Assembly (NCBI GenBank): GCA_018296165.2
Contig: JACKQL020000002.1
Coordinates: forward strand, 1,922,001 to 1,986,000
Source of the DNA: Termitomyces sp. T153
Taxonomy: Eukaryota; Basidiomycota; Agaricomycetes; Agaricales; Lyophyllaceae
DNA: 64,000 nucleotides
Direction of reading: 5' to 3'
Shown: in pieces, positions 21,882 to 33,995 of the stretch
Position numbering within the stretch: position 1 is the stretch's first letter
Layout of the letters: every line of letters starts with the position of its first letter
Notes under the pieces: model-generated
The model's database searches: none
What the model was told of the DNA's origin: nothing
What the model saw: only the letters and a program-made list of their open reading frames with translations
Program-made: the position numbers and the translations under genes

Positions 21882-23429
21882 ATGTCGCGCAAGGCACACA
21901 GTCCCAGAGGCACTGAGGCTCCCATGGACTATGAATGGACTAACCGTACGCCGATTAGGCCCTCCTGGTCCCAAGCTACTGCAACTGAAGACCAGTTGAC
22001 ATCTCGAAAACGTGTGCTCGTTGATTTCTGATCCTCGTATACTACTGACGGCTCATAATAGGGCCTCATGACGAAGCCAATCCTCCTTTAACACCCCTTG
22101 GCACACCTCGCGCGCCTATCTTTGGTTCTAATCAGAACGTGCCCTTCATATTCAATCAAAATGCCACTCCACGAACTTCGAATCCACCCCCGTGGCAGCC
22201 CCCGCCGTTCTTCTCGCCAGAAAAGGTGTTTCCTAACACGCCAGAACCTAACGATGTAGATATGTCAGAGGCCAGCCCAAACAGATGCGATGATCACGGT
22301 AAGTCTGAGACCGGTCGTGCAATGGCAGTAGGTGGCCTACGACGCGTCTACAACACACGTAAAAAGACTCAAATCCTACAATCATCGCGTCGGAGGACGA
22401 TGCGGAGCGTTGGCTCAGAAGACGATGTGTCTGACAGTGGCGAGGAGACAGAGCCGGTCGTACAGAACACTTCCAATCATTACACTCTCAATATGCCCGC
22501 TGCCCCAGCACCACAGTCTGATTTGCCTTACATATTACTGGGGTTCGTTGTAAACCATCTATTTTACACCACAAACTAACGCGTTGGTTCTCAGATATTT
22601 GCAATTCCTGTTTAACTTATCCCTTATCCTTCTATTCCTCTACTTGGCCATCCAGTTCATTCTTACTGTACAGCGGGATGTGGAACAGCGCATATCAGAA
22701 TATTCCATGGGTACGTACCCTTTCTTTCAGTCAGAACTGGCCAAGCCTTTCCTAACTTCCTCCACTCGATCTTTCCTTCCAATCAGACATCGTGCAAGAA
22801 ATTGCCCTCTGTTCTCTACAGTACAAAACAAATCTTTGCGAACAGAACGCAGTTCCTGCTATGGCACAGCAATGTGAAAATTGGAAGACATGTATGAATC
22901 GCGATCCTGCCATTGTCGGTCGTGCCAGAGTTGGTGCCGAGTTGATTGCAGAAGTCGTGAACGGTTTTGTCGAGCCGATCAGCTGGAAAGCCTTGGTAAA
23001 TCTTTTTTATTCTTCCGGATGTCAGTATTGATCACATGTTGCACCCTCCCCCTTTTCCTTCCTTGCTTCCGGTGCCTTTCTGTTACCCACAATCTTTCAT
23101 CTGTTTCCGGCCCATCTCGGACCCAGGCGTTCACTTTAACTTCCCTGTCATTCTTGACAATTTTCATCAATTCTTTGCTTTCCCTCTTTCGCGCGCGACA
23201 ACAGCCAGCTGCTCCCACCGCACCGCATCAACCTCTTCAGGCGCAGCCCTCCCTCCCATACCCCGGGCATTTCGGTCCTGGCCCAGGTTATCTCACCCCC
23301 GCGCCGATGCCTAGCTGGGCCCGAGTGGGCTCAAAAAGCAAAATAAAACTATCAGCCGAAGATGAGGAACAAGAGAGCCCAAGCCGGCGTCGGCGGATAG
23401 AAGGAGGCGCCTTTTCAAACGTCAAATAA
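21882..23429 (+). CDS. BRL1: Brl1/Brr6-type nuclear envelope protein
   Basis: An integral protein of the nuclear envelope/ER needed in yeasts for nuclear pore assembly and membrane lipid balance. The family is defined by two membrane helices flanking a luminal domain with disulphide-bonded cysteines. Here a disordered, Pro/Ser-rich N-terminus (PPPWQPPPFF, RRVYNTRKKTQ) leads to helix 1 (FLFNLSLILLFLYLAIQFIL). The luminal domain has four Cys (ALCSLQYKTNLCEQN, QQCENWKTCMNRDP) and the family's AELIAEVVNGFVEPISWK. Helix 2 (TLTSLSFLTIFINSLL) and a basic tail (SPSRRRR) end the protein. Five exons are inferred; the intron before GPHDEANPP has a weak donor (GTGCTC), so that junction is the least certain. 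Brl1 and Brr6 are hard to tell apart by eye. Confidence 0.88.
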
Positions 23430-24211
23430 AACGAGATGTTTACAAGTTGTCTATTGGGGACGTGTTTATGTTCAGTGGCGTTCGGTGGTTTGCGTGTTGT
23501 TCCATCGTCTTTTTTCTCTCTTCTGGCATGAACTTATCATTATGATTCCCTCATTTACATGTACATACCACACAATATATCGAGGAAAATAGGTTAATCC
23601 TGCTTTTGGCCAGCGAGCCTAAGATATCTTTCAAATTGATAACGCCCCTTACAAATAAAGTTAATTCATTATTGATGACAGCACGACAAGATAATTTATA
23701 TACTTAGATATGTGTTATGATAATAAAAACACAAATACAGTGTCTGATCATTGTAGCAAGGAGATGAATAGCCGAGTGGTACGCGGAATGGCTTTTACTT
23801 GCAGAAGTTCGTACAGCTACGGATACGATAAATCCGTTGAGAGAAGAAACGCGAGTTGGTAAAGACTGCTTCCTCAGCGCATTGCCAGGATTGATACACC
23901 AAAATGTAAGATAATAGGCGAATTGAGCTGCCGATAAGTAGAGATACACCAAGAGTGATACGGAGAAAATATCACGTCGAATGCAATGTGAATACAAGAG
24001 AATGTCGAGGGATGAAGTTGTTGCGTGTCAAGGCGTCGACCATGTCGAATTGGAAGGGAACAAGAGGATATCCTACAGCGATTAGCATGGGCCCACACGA
24101 TATATAACCCTGTTGTGCAGGCCATACAAATGATTTGGCTTGCCAGCCTGGTCGGGGTTGATCGTGGACTAATCGACTGAGTGTGTAGAGTGAACAGGAA
24201 CTACACGGGAT
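23430..24211. other. Convergent 3' flanks of BRL1 and the Yap1-like gene
   Basis: A+T-rich with AATAAA-like motifs (for example AAATAAAG near 23,654). No gene is recognised; a minus frame at 23,704-23,997 has no supporting features. Confidence 0.5.
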
Positions 24212-26097
24212 TTATTTCTTAGGTCCCGTTAGAGTTTGGAGAATGGAATTTACTCCTTGCGGCTCCAAAACGACCTTGGTGCCGTCGCACTTGGCCTTAC
24301 TGGTGAACTCTGCGCAAAGGTCGTTGATGTCAACGTCCTGGGGGTGATAGATCTAAGCATTCGGCACCAGCACAATGGGCAAATCAGCTCACCTTGAATC
24401 TTGGGTTTGACGTAATACTTCGCCATGCACTGAGCACCTCGATATTCTGATCACTCTTGACCGTTGTCGGGAATTTTGTGCCCGCACATGAAATCATGGG
24501 TCCTGTCGCTGCATCCGAGGTCTTTCGCAAGGGCATCGGAGCAAACGGCGAGGATCCTGCCGCTGATATTCGATCAGCCAACTCGCCCTTGGTCTTAGGA
24601 CAGCCGTTGCCCGTACATGGAGCTTTATTTTGTTTCTCAATCGCTTCCTGTACGTCGGAGTCGGAAACAGAACTGTCTCTTGGAGTATCAAAGAGTGGGT
24701 CTGAGGCAGATGAGGACGGTGACGATGATGACGATAGTGATTTAGGAGACGGTTTCGAGCTAACTTGAGCGCTCGCATGATGAGTGACTGGACTCTCCGA
24801 AGTCACCGACGAAGATGATGGCACGTAAGCAGTATTGCTGCCGCCGTGCGTCAAATATCCTGCTAGAAGGTCATCCAATGACGGCGTTTCTTGAAGCACT
24901 GATGGAGATTGCCAGGATGATAAGTTGCTCCAATCAACACTGAAAGGATTATTACTATCACTAGTCTGCGTAGCAGATACCGTGGGAGGAGAATCGAAGG
25001 CTGCTGCGTAGGACAGGAACATGGGATTGCTTGCGATAGTTGTGAACGGGCCGTTAGATGGTAACGCAGTCCTCGTTCCAAAGCCAAAGTCCATTTGCAT
25101 AGCGCCATCAGTGGCCGTTGGCTGCGGAGTATCGTCAAGCAAATTAAGCATATTTGGATCGAAGCTTGTCAGTGAACTCCAGTCCAGAGGATTTGTCATC
25201 TTCGGTGTAAACGTGGAGGTGGAGGAAGATACAGGCGTTGCGGGAGATAAAGAGGAAGAAGAGGCAAAATCGGGTGACTGAGATGCAAAAGACGTTGATG
25301 CCTGGGTATTTTCTGACGTCACACCGGTTTTGGGTACTGCAAACGTGAACGACGCTTGCTTGAGTGACAAATTCTCTTGCTGCAATCGGCTAAGAAGATC
25401 CCGGAGATTCTCGTTCTCTGCAACAGCTGCTTCGTTCTTGGCTTCGAGGGCTGCAACCTTGTCTTCCAGCTGATTCGACGGAAAAATGAACTCCCGGGAT
25501 CCAACAAATCAGAAAGAATTCTCACATCTTTGACATGTTTTTCCTTGCGTTCCCTAAATGCACGCTGGGCAGCGCGATTTTGCTCTTTCCGTTTCAAGAG
25601 GCGAGACTCATCCTTAGGCTGATATTACGTCACCAGAGGGAACAGATCGTTGATAGACAATACTCACTTGACCCGAAGCGCCAGCCGATTTCCTGCGCGT
25701 TGTTGCCTTCTTGTTTGCTGAGTAACTATGAGAAAACCGTCGTCCGTGTCATCCTCCGGGAAAACTCACTCGTATGTTGTGTTTTAGAGCTCGGGCTTTC
25801 ATCATCCAGATCCCCCTCATTGGCCTTTCTCTTCTGTGCAGAATCAACTTGTTCTTCCGTTCCACCCGAGTCATTCAGATTAGGAGGACTGGGACTGCTG
25901 TCCTCGGAAGGCGGGGTCATGGTGGGCAACGGCAACCGAGTAATGTTCTGTGGGTTGACACCGTTGACATAGCCAGCATCTTGGGTAATAGGAAATTGCT
26001 TTTGTAGGATGGCGAGGAAGTCGTCATCAGCGAGTTGAGAAAAGTTGGAGGCTTGAGAGAGATCCCATAGAGGGGTATTGTCGACGTAGGTTTCCAT
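24212..26097 (-). CDS. Yap1/Pap1-type redox-sensing bZIP transcription factor
   Basis: It activates antioxidant and drug-resistance genes after oxidation blocks its nuclear export. The start at 26,097 opens METYVDNTPLWDLS. The basic region (LLKRKEQNRAAQRAFRERK) has the NxxAQxxFR signature specific to the Pap1/Yap1 class, and a leucine zipper follows (LEDKVAALEAKNEA, ENLRDLLSRLQQEN). A long Ser/Thr-rich activation region comes next, containing CTGNGCPKTK. The C-terminal cysteine-rich domain has Cys in ISCAGTKF, in DINDLCAEF (overlapping the expected export signal) and in SKAKCDG, matching the three-Cys pattern of the yeast domain. Four exons are inferred, with introns after the N-terminal exon, in the basic region (KHVKD-LEDK) and before DVDINDL. 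The stop is at 24,212. Confidence 0.92.
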
Positions 26098-27199
26098 TTA
26101 TCAGACGGTATAAAGCACGTAGTAAGCAAAAAAGACGGTAAGAGTCGTTACAGTCAGCAATATAAGAAGAATACAGGGGACGATTAGAGTGTACTAGGGA
26201 TGGTGGTCGAGGAGGTAACCCTGGTCTCAACCGCTGACTCATGACAAAGCTTTCTATCACGTTACCCTTTTCTCTGTTTCCACGACTTGTTTCCACGACT
26301 TGATTCCGACACATACGTCGCCTCTTGCCGCTGGACCCGCCGTAATAACCGCGGTCTTTCTTTCAGTCTTTCACTATGAATATTTTCACGAAAAATGTAG
26401 TCATCACAGCCATTTGCGCCTCTAACCCTCTTTATGTAGTTTCTTCGGAATATTTTTTCTTCCTCGATTTGGGACGTCGGGGAATTCATGTCTCCGTTCA
26501 GAAGAAGGATAATTGGTTCACACCATCCTATTCGCTCAATTCAAATTACTCCCGCCCAACTTCCTCGTAAGGCATTCCATCAAATTACTTCCGCCCAACT
26601 TCCTCGTAAGACATTCCATCAAGTTACTACGCAACTTGCAGTAGGGCCGTAATCCAACAACCAAGCCCTTCGTACGTCTAGGGAGAAATAAAACAAAAAC
26701 CTCTGGTCGTCCAAATCAAAAATACCATCAAACCTTATGCTTAACACCTTTTCAAAACACCTTCTCAAAAAGACTACTCATAATTTCTCCATACTGAAGC
26801 CGTTTCGCCTCCGAGAAGTTCTCATACATACGTAATCTCAATCCGCCAGAAAAGAATCTTTGTCCTATTCACAGACCAGACCCAATCACATCTCCACATG
26901 GACGCATGGTTAGTAGATAAACACGCATGTGCATGCAGCGGACAAGACGCCTAATCGACAATGATCATGAAAGGTATCTGAGTAACACCGCGTGGTAAGG
27001 GGTATGCACACGTAGCATACGTATCAGGAATTGTACAGAAGGACTGCAAGAGATACGGAACGCCGCGTTGCTCAAGGCCGAGTAGCTGACGGGATTCATG
27101 CGTTCGAGAATCAAACGCAAGAGAAGGACATGGTATAGATGGTGAGAACATTGCCTCATCGGATAATGACGGGCAAGGGTCCTATGCGACCAGAAGAAT
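26098..27199. other. Upstream region of the Yap1-like gene and 3' flank of ERF4
   Basis: No gene is seen. The region carries a 39-base tandem duplication (26,542-26,619, listed separately). The segment next to the Yap1-like start, about 26,100-26,500, has the pyrimidine-rich character of fungal promoters when read on the minus strand. Confidence 0.5.
26542..26619. repeat. 39-bp tandem duplication upstream of the Yap1-like gene
   Basis: Units 26,542-26,580 and 26,581-26,619 differ at two positions only; both contain CCGCCCAACTTCCTCGTAAG. A third partial unit begins at 26,620 (CAAGTTAC). The high identity indicates a recent duplication. A role as a duplicated regulatory module is possible but untested. 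Confidence 0.85.
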
Positions 27200-28555
27200 C
27201 ACTGAAAAAGGAAACGAAGTCGGTTGATGTATATGAGAAAACAAAAGGAACTGACATAGTACTCGATCTCAAGCTGCAGAAAATCGTGTCACTGCACACA
27301 CATTGACGATATCGGAGTGGGTTGGAAACGTACATAAAGGAAGGCCACATTTCGAGGCCACAGAATGTTCAATCCAGCTGGATTATATAGCTCAACATTA
27401 AGAGTATCCACCAATTGCTGAAGTTTTTGCATTTCCTATAGTCACATGAGGGACTTCAATATGAGGAACCTGATTACCTGTACTCGCCTTATCATAATGT
27501 GAAGTGATGAGAAGCCGCGAAAGCTGGAAGGTTAATATAGCTAGTGTGTTATCCAAAAACGAATGACGGAGGCTGTGTGCAGAAATGAGAAGCTCGTTGA
27601 TAGCATTTATCGATTCGAGAAAATGAGTTGGTGTTATCTATAGACCATGAAGCCCGTTAACGGTCTTCTCTCGAGAGTAACTTCTCAGAATCAGACGCAC
27701 TCGACCATCAAGCTCAATGGGGTATATTGGGGCGAACTGTATAAGCTCCCCTCCACTGTAGTCTCGTTCTATGCGAATAATTTCGCGTGGGTGATGGAAC
27801 CCGATCTGGCCAACAGGAGGGGTATAAAAGGCAGCATCCGAAGGTGGAGGACCAAAATAGTAGGAAGACTTGGGTATTAGCGAACGACTTTGCCTAGACA
27901 TGAAGAAACAGTAGAAAAAAGTGGTAAAAAGGGGGAGTGAAGAGACAAAACGTGAGGCTAAGGTGAGCTTTTGCATTTATTAAAACACGTACTTCGTGCT
28001 CTGCAAAGTCTTAAAATTGCTTGAACCTAATGTCGTATAATAGTCCGGCTTTCCCTTGGAATCGTCCATGTCTGGCGGGTCAACGAGGTCCCATGGTTGA
28101 GGAGAAGGCGGCTTGAGATTCCACCGCAGATCAGAAGCACATTTCGAAGAGATGGGTGGTGATTTCTTGTCCAGTTGAGAGTTCGTGTGATCCACTATAT
28201 TATGTCCAGCCTCCATAACCACACTGAGCTCATGCGTTTCAATTCGCGTTCGAAGGGGATCCAACGTCTCCCCAGAATCCTTCTCATTGATTCCAAGCTT
28301 CCCGATATTCTCTTCCCTCATTGAGTGTGAGTCCGCAGTCTTTGGCTGAGATGTAGTGGTCTCATCGGTAGCAACCTCGTGGAAATCTTCGCTGTCAATC
28401 ATTGTTTGCTCCTGCGTTGATTCATCCAGTGCACCATTCTGGTGGTTGCGAGAGGAATTACTCGGAACTGGAAGATCGAGTTCGGTAGAGGTATGCTGCA
28501 CTACAAGGGACGAAGATGACGGTTGAGATTCAAGGGGAGATGAGCTGGGAATCAT
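27200..28555 (-). CDS. ERF4: Erf4/Golgin-A7-type subunit of Ras palmitoyltransferase
   Basis: Partner of the DHHC enzyme Erf2 at the ER/Golgi, stabilising it for palmitoylation of Ras. The first ATG (28,555) starts a Ser/Glu-rich disordered N-terminus of about 185 residues. An intron with donor at 27,992 joins QSTK to QSRSLIPKSSYYFGPPP. The ERF4 domain follows: VGQIGFHHPREIIRIERDYS, FAPIYPIELDGRI, TPTHFLESINAINELLIS, then MQKLQQLVDTLNVELYNP, GLNILWPRNVAFLYV and finally LEIEYY. This C-terminal order is diagnostic. The last intron (about 27,203-27,256) is 54 bases, in frame and stop-free. Splicing ends the protein at EYY, while retention adds 18 hydrophobic residues before the same TGA. The N-terminal extension is long for the family. 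Confidence 0.87.
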
Positions 28556-28917
28556 GACATTGAAGCAGGCGGTGTAAGGAGATGTTACGAAACTTGCAAG
28601 ATAGAACGAGCGCTGAGCGCTTTCGTCTCCCCCACACAATTTGTCACAAATATTCCCAAACTATCAGTTTGATCCCATCAATGATCATAACATATTCATG
28701 GATCATTTTGGTCAACTGCGGCTACTTAATCCCGTCGCATGATATGGAAGATATAGATAACGGTTGTATTGAGAGCTTTTTGCATTTCTCACCCCCAAGC
28801 CACTTTGCATCTCCTCTCCATCTACAAGCTTTCCTGCATTTTCTTGCCACTCATGCAAATATTTCTTGCATGGAAGATAAAGACAACAAGAGTGAGTGCT
28901 GCCAGCATTGAGCATTT
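28556..28917. other. Upstream of ERF4, boundary with repeat island
   Basis: CpG content falls sharply after about 28,750. No gene is recognised. ERF4 promoter elements presumably lie in 28,556-28,750. Confidence 0.4.
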
Positions 28918-31440
28918 TTGGTAGAGATTATCCAACTCAGCAACCAGGATCTTATTGATGTTTATCCCATTTACCACTTTGCAGTTAGGGCTGATGTGGT
29001 TCATGCTGGAGTGTTTGACAATCTCAGCTCAACAAGAAAAAATCAAAGTCCTGGCCTCCCCAACCCTCAGCAATGCCAGGGCACTCTTCTCACAGCTTAA
29101 AATCACTTCAGAAGATACCCTTGTCTCAGAGTTTGAGGGGACTCACTACTATCACAGTATCTCTCCTGACCCTTATGAGTTTCTGTACTACTCTGATCTT
29201 GAGTCTAATCCCTTTCCAATTCCTTGCTCTAGGGTCATATGGCTTGAACTACCTGTCAAAACTGTAGAGAGTGTTCAAAACACTGCTTGACCCAGTCTGA
29301 CAGAAGTTTGCTCTTTTGATCATTGCTTTGCTGAAGCAATGTCATATTAGGTACTCCACTTTGAAGAGTGCTCATTTCTCTAACCTACAATGGGAACAGA
29401 AAGAAGACTCTAGGTCTGATCATGATCTGGATTGCTATATGTCCCACCACCACTAGCATAGAGAATGCCTGCCTCACTAGATCATTTGTATTCTCAAGGA
29501 ACACAAAGTCAAAGGTGCTACTGTGCAGTGTTACACGAGCCCTGGAGAAGCTGTTGGGTCCACCTTTGATGTACATCACTGACAAAACAAACCCACCTAC
29601 TACATCTGTTGAGCATTGACAGCTGCATTGAGAAGCCCACTGCTATGTGGGAGAGGGAGGACACAGATGCTCAGGGCAGTGCCTCTTTTTTCTTCCACAA
29701 GAATAGGGACAGGGATGGTGATCCCAGTGCCATGGTCCTTACCATCAGCAACAAGCACATCCTTTGTGCTAATATGATAGCTGATTACCAGTACATGAGT
29801 ATTGATGCATCTCACCAATATGTTAGAGTCTGCAGAATGCACAATTTTGGTGCTTTGTTGAGACCAGAGCCTTGGTTAGCAAGAATGTTGCTGAGGCCAT
29901 CCACTTGACTGAAGAAATTGTCCAATTAGAGGCACAACTGAAGAATGACAATTGCAAGCAGGCAGAGGAGGATGAGGATGCCTTGGAGATGAAGAAAGAT
30001 CAGTTGAAGAAGGTCAACAAGGACAACATCAAGCTCCAGGTATTCTTCAAGAAGACCAACATTCAGTGACATGACATTGTCTGCCAAAACATCAGCTTTG
30101 TTGACTGGGTGTCAGGTTCCGCTGACCACGGGGGCTCAGCTACACTGGGCGAGTCCTTACTAAGCAGATGTGATTCCCTGCACTGACAACCGGGCACTCG
30201 GGGGTATTCCAAACACTGGGGACTTGTGAGGATAGCCAGGGGAAATTGATCTGAGCAAGTCCAGGGAGGTCTGGAGGAGTAGAGGATGAGTTGTGGGGAA
30301 GGGGGACGGGCTTGGCAGGGTTCAGGCATAAGTCCGTGTGTGAGTATTGCGGGTGCAGAGGAGGTGGAGGCTACACGGATGACAGGAGTGGAGCTGGAGT
30401 TCTGATGGGGGATTACTAGGGGTTGATGGGGTTCGGAGCCGAGTGTATAGCAGGGTCTGGGGTTGGTAACGAGTGTTGGAGGTTTGTAATCATAACTGCA
30501 GAGTTCATGAGGACGTTATGGTTGAGAGGACTTGAACACAATAGACAGAATCAAACAGGACAAGACGGAGTTGAATGAAATGAGACAAAGATGAGATGAG
30601 AACGAGAATAGATTCAGGCGGAGACATGGAATGATAACGAAAAGATAACAGAACAGAGACAAGATAAGACCGGGAGACTGAGAATAAGGAAAACAAGACA
30701 CGGGACACAAAACACGAGAAGAAACAATCAGGAACACATCAGGAAAGGCCGGTACGTAGGTAAGTAGATTTCCAGACTAGAGTACAAGGAGCTACTCTAT
30801 GTCTTATATACTGACTACTGAAGAGCTTCGGGGATGTTGGCTGTGGTGGCAGGGCTTGGCAGAGCTCGGCGGAGTTGACGGGTGTTGGTTATGACCAGAG
30901 GGCGGGCTGCATTGATATGTTGATGGGATCAATTGTGACGCAGTCCATTCTGAGTTTGTCGTGATACCCCAGGGTAAGTCGGGGGAGCCAGGGTGTCGAG
31001 TTGATGATGTGTAATGGGGTCAGGCATGGCAGGGGAGTGGTCCCAGGGGCTCAGGAAGTCCAGAGGAAGCACTGGCGGCTGTGGGGAAGACGTCAGAGTT
31101 GGCCAGGGGGCCGTCAGAGTTAGCCAAGAATGTGTCAGAGTTAGCCAGAGTAGGCGCGGAGTGCTGGGGAAGTTCAATGAAGCGTTGGGGGGGGGTTCCA
31201 GGGGAACGGGGGTTTGTCGGGTGGTGTACGGGGCTTCAGGGAACAGGTTGTGACACTGGGCATCTAAGGTTGTCATTGACATTAATGAACACTGTCAAAT
31301 TTGGAATATTGTTACCTTTCAACTTGATCTGCAGAAGTTCAAGGACAATTTTCAGGACAATGTCATGGACCTCAGTGTGCTTTGTCTCATCTTTCTCATG
31401 AAACTCTTCACATGAACTGAACACAATGTTCTGGTCCAAC
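28918..31440 (+). pseudogene. Decayed hypothetical gene split by a solo LTR
   Basis: Forward-strand fragments read in order: VLASPTLSNARALFSQL, PYEFLYYSDLESNPFPIP, SIDSCIEKPTAMWERED, AQGSASFFFHKNRDRDGDPS, TISNKHILCAN, a charged coiled coil (LTEEIVQLEAQLKNDN, KDQLKKVNKDNIKLQ) and FVDW. After the LTR (30,110-31,255) the text resumes (KVVIDINEHCQIWN, FQLDLQKFKDNFQDNVMDL) with stops. I recall an Agaricomycete family of unknown function with this sequence order and a GDSGA motif near its C-terminus; that part is not visible here. Many stops and CpG loss show long decay before the LTR arrived. It is not expected to make protein. Confidence 0.55.
30110..31255 (-). repeat. LTR copy F (1,146 bp), inverted solo LTR with CTGGG duplication
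   Basis: In reverse orientation it begins TGTCAGGTTCCGCTGACC and ends AGGTTGTGACA. CTGGG flanks it on both sides (30,105-30,109 and 31,256-31,260), a perfect 5-base target duplication, and there is no internal sequence, hence a solo LTR. It keeps CpGs that the inverted copy E has lost (CCGCTGACCACGG against CTGCTGACAATGG), so it is younger. It splits the pseudogene around it. Confidence 0.85.
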
Positions 31441-33995
31441 AATATTGATCTGCATGCTCAGGATCCAGGATGTTGTTATGCATGAGAACATTGCTTAGAA
31501 TTTGATAAAGTGGGTCACTATGCCAGAATAAAAGTCTATCTCTGTGATAAATTCACCACAAGCATACCAATCTCAATTGTCTAACCTTCCCTACCTGAAC
31601 ATATACACACCTGTCTTTTCCCCCCTCTACCATCTTTTCTTTTCTTTTCTTGAGTCTTTCATCTGTTTCTTGGTCATTGATTCAGAAGTGTATTTTGATA
31701 GTTCAATGGAAAGTGTGAGTATTGCTACTCTTTAGACATGGGATCCATCAATCAGCTGAGCATACATGTCACCACATGTGACAGAGTCACATGATCATCA
31801 CATCACAGAAAACAGAAAATCTGCAAGTTGCATGGGAGAAGACAGAGATTAGTGCTTAGCAAGAACATGGTCTTATCACCATCATACTGGCTGTCATACC
31901 AAGTGTCAACTTTAGTTATACTTTGGCTTATTGCATTTCACCTGACATTCCACCTGACTTGCCTGTGTTGCTAAAACCAGTTGACTGTTACTACTATCAT
32001 CTTCTTTTGATTTCATTCCTTTACTTTTTATAGATAGCCATGTTTTCTATACACCATCAGAGAATTGTACCCCCGGAGTTTAGATCTTTTTTTTTGATGC
32101 TAGATTTTCTTTTCAGTGACCTGTGGTGTGATCAGAAACAAAAATTGCATAAGGACATTATAACATTCTTCAAGGAGCTTTTTTCAACATTCAAGATCAG
32201 ACTATACAAAGAATATTCAAATGTTTGACCAGGTATGTTTGTGGATAAAATGAAGTATTTGATTAGCCCTTTAATACAAATAAAATCCAAATAGAGAAGA
32301 ATATTTGAAATTTGTTCAAGAAAGACCTTATATCTGGAAATAATTCAACAAAGATCTTATAGGATGATCAAGTATTCTTCCTTTCAGTTACAAAAAGTAT
32401 CTTGTCAAACATTGAAAGACCTATTCAATAATCTGATCTTAAATATTAACCAGAAATCTTGAAAAACTCTTGAAAGGTATCAGAGATTCTGTATTTAATC
32501 TATTCTAAAAATTATCACAGAGTTGTTGTAAATCAATTCTATTTATTATCAGAAATATGCAAAGAGAATTTTGAATTTAATTAAATTATTCTTATCATAT
32601 TCTTCAATTGACTTGGTCCAAAATATTGTTCCCTGCACCCAGTGTATCTGTCACGTATACAGAAACTTCATTTATGAATGTCAAACCTGATGACATCACG
32701 CCGGAATGTTCTATAATTGTACCTCTCTTCCAACCATTCTGAGCTTCGGATCCGATCCAATCTCCAAGCTTAAGAGTTCAAACCCTACAGAGGTTGCAGG
32801 TGCAGCAACGTCAGTATCAGCGGTGGTGATATCACAATTTTACCAACCAAACCTGTGGTATACCGGCGACGGGTGAACCCTGATCCTAGGAGTCAAGGGA
32901 CAAGTAACCGGCATCAAGGTTTGATGCCGTCAATCACCTGAAACATTCCCCGCTCCTTACCCCAACCAGCTCATCCGATCTTGTGAATATTAACCGCTTT
33001 CAACCCCGTGCGCCCACACACATCGACATTTTCGATGTCCGGTTACTTATGAACAAATAGATCTCCGAAAACCTTTCAGGTTCTACACACATACCGTTGC
33101 ATGTTTTACACCCGCACGTTTTAACCTGATGAGGCACACCCTAGCACACCGTGATCGGTGGCAATAACATTTCGCCAATGTAGCTACATTACATATCCGC
33201 ACCGTTCTACTTGACACGTTCAACAAGCGCACGCAGACCACATATGTACCATGGCAGCCGTCAAGTTACTAATTCACAAGTTACTAATCCATCCCTTACT
33301 ACAGAACGATACGTAGTCCTAAACCATCGTGGTCAATCTTATTCCTAATTGATTATCCTGACAGTCTTGTTTCTTGCCAAGTACAATCATCATGCATAGC
33401 TCAAACATAGCCGTACAGCCGTTGCCACCACGGATCAACTTCGACCTCATTGACGCTTAGAATATCATCCCACAAGGTCATCTCGATTCGTCAAAAAGGA
33501 GTTGCCGTGTTCCAAAATAAGCTTGTTTTCCATTCATCTTCAATCAGAACCTGAGCACATGCGATGTAAAATGATGTTATGTAAATGCACTCTTTTTCGA
33601 GCATTGACATGTTGAACTGAACCATATGATCTATATATGCAACAGGAAGGCACGTCCGTTGGGGTCGTCGTGTCGTGTTGATCGCCAAGTCACAACTTGA
33701 GGCTTCTCAACCTTCTCAGTGTGCGAAAATAGCCTCATCGCTGCCGGTTCGGCACGCTCAAGATTAACGTGATATTCTTTGGGGATAACGAAAAGAAAAA
33801 TAATCAGATTGTGTTTCATACATGACAGTTTTCTATGAATAAATGATGCAAGATAGATACACGTAAATGTACATGCAGTGCAGTTCTGTTTTGTAGCTGT
33901 GGCAACAACGGTGACAAATCCAAAATTGGAGAAAAAAGAAAAACATCATGAGGTCCTAAGGTCAGAAGAGAAGAGGGATTGCATATGTGACAAAT
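31441..33995. other. A+T-rich repeat remnants and 3' flank of the Ssn6 gene
   Basis: At 31,441-32,640 the DNA is A+T-rich, CpG-poor and full of stops; a segment near 32,270-32,520 (repeated TATCTGGAAATAA, CTTGAAAAAC and ATCAGAAAT-like words) looks like worn repeat DNA. From 32,640 normal CpG content returns. No coding region or structural RNA was identified. The final few hundred bases are probably the 3' untranslated flank of the next gene. Confidence 0.4.

Noticed and set aside
28556..28639. An N-terminal extension of ERF4 up to 28,639.
   Set aside because: The first codon there is TTG, not ATG; the first in-frame ATG is at 28,555.
32760..32800. GTTCAAACCC-like T-loop sequence suggesting a tRNA.
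   Set aside because: No matching acceptor stem, D-arm or anticodon arm could be folded around it.
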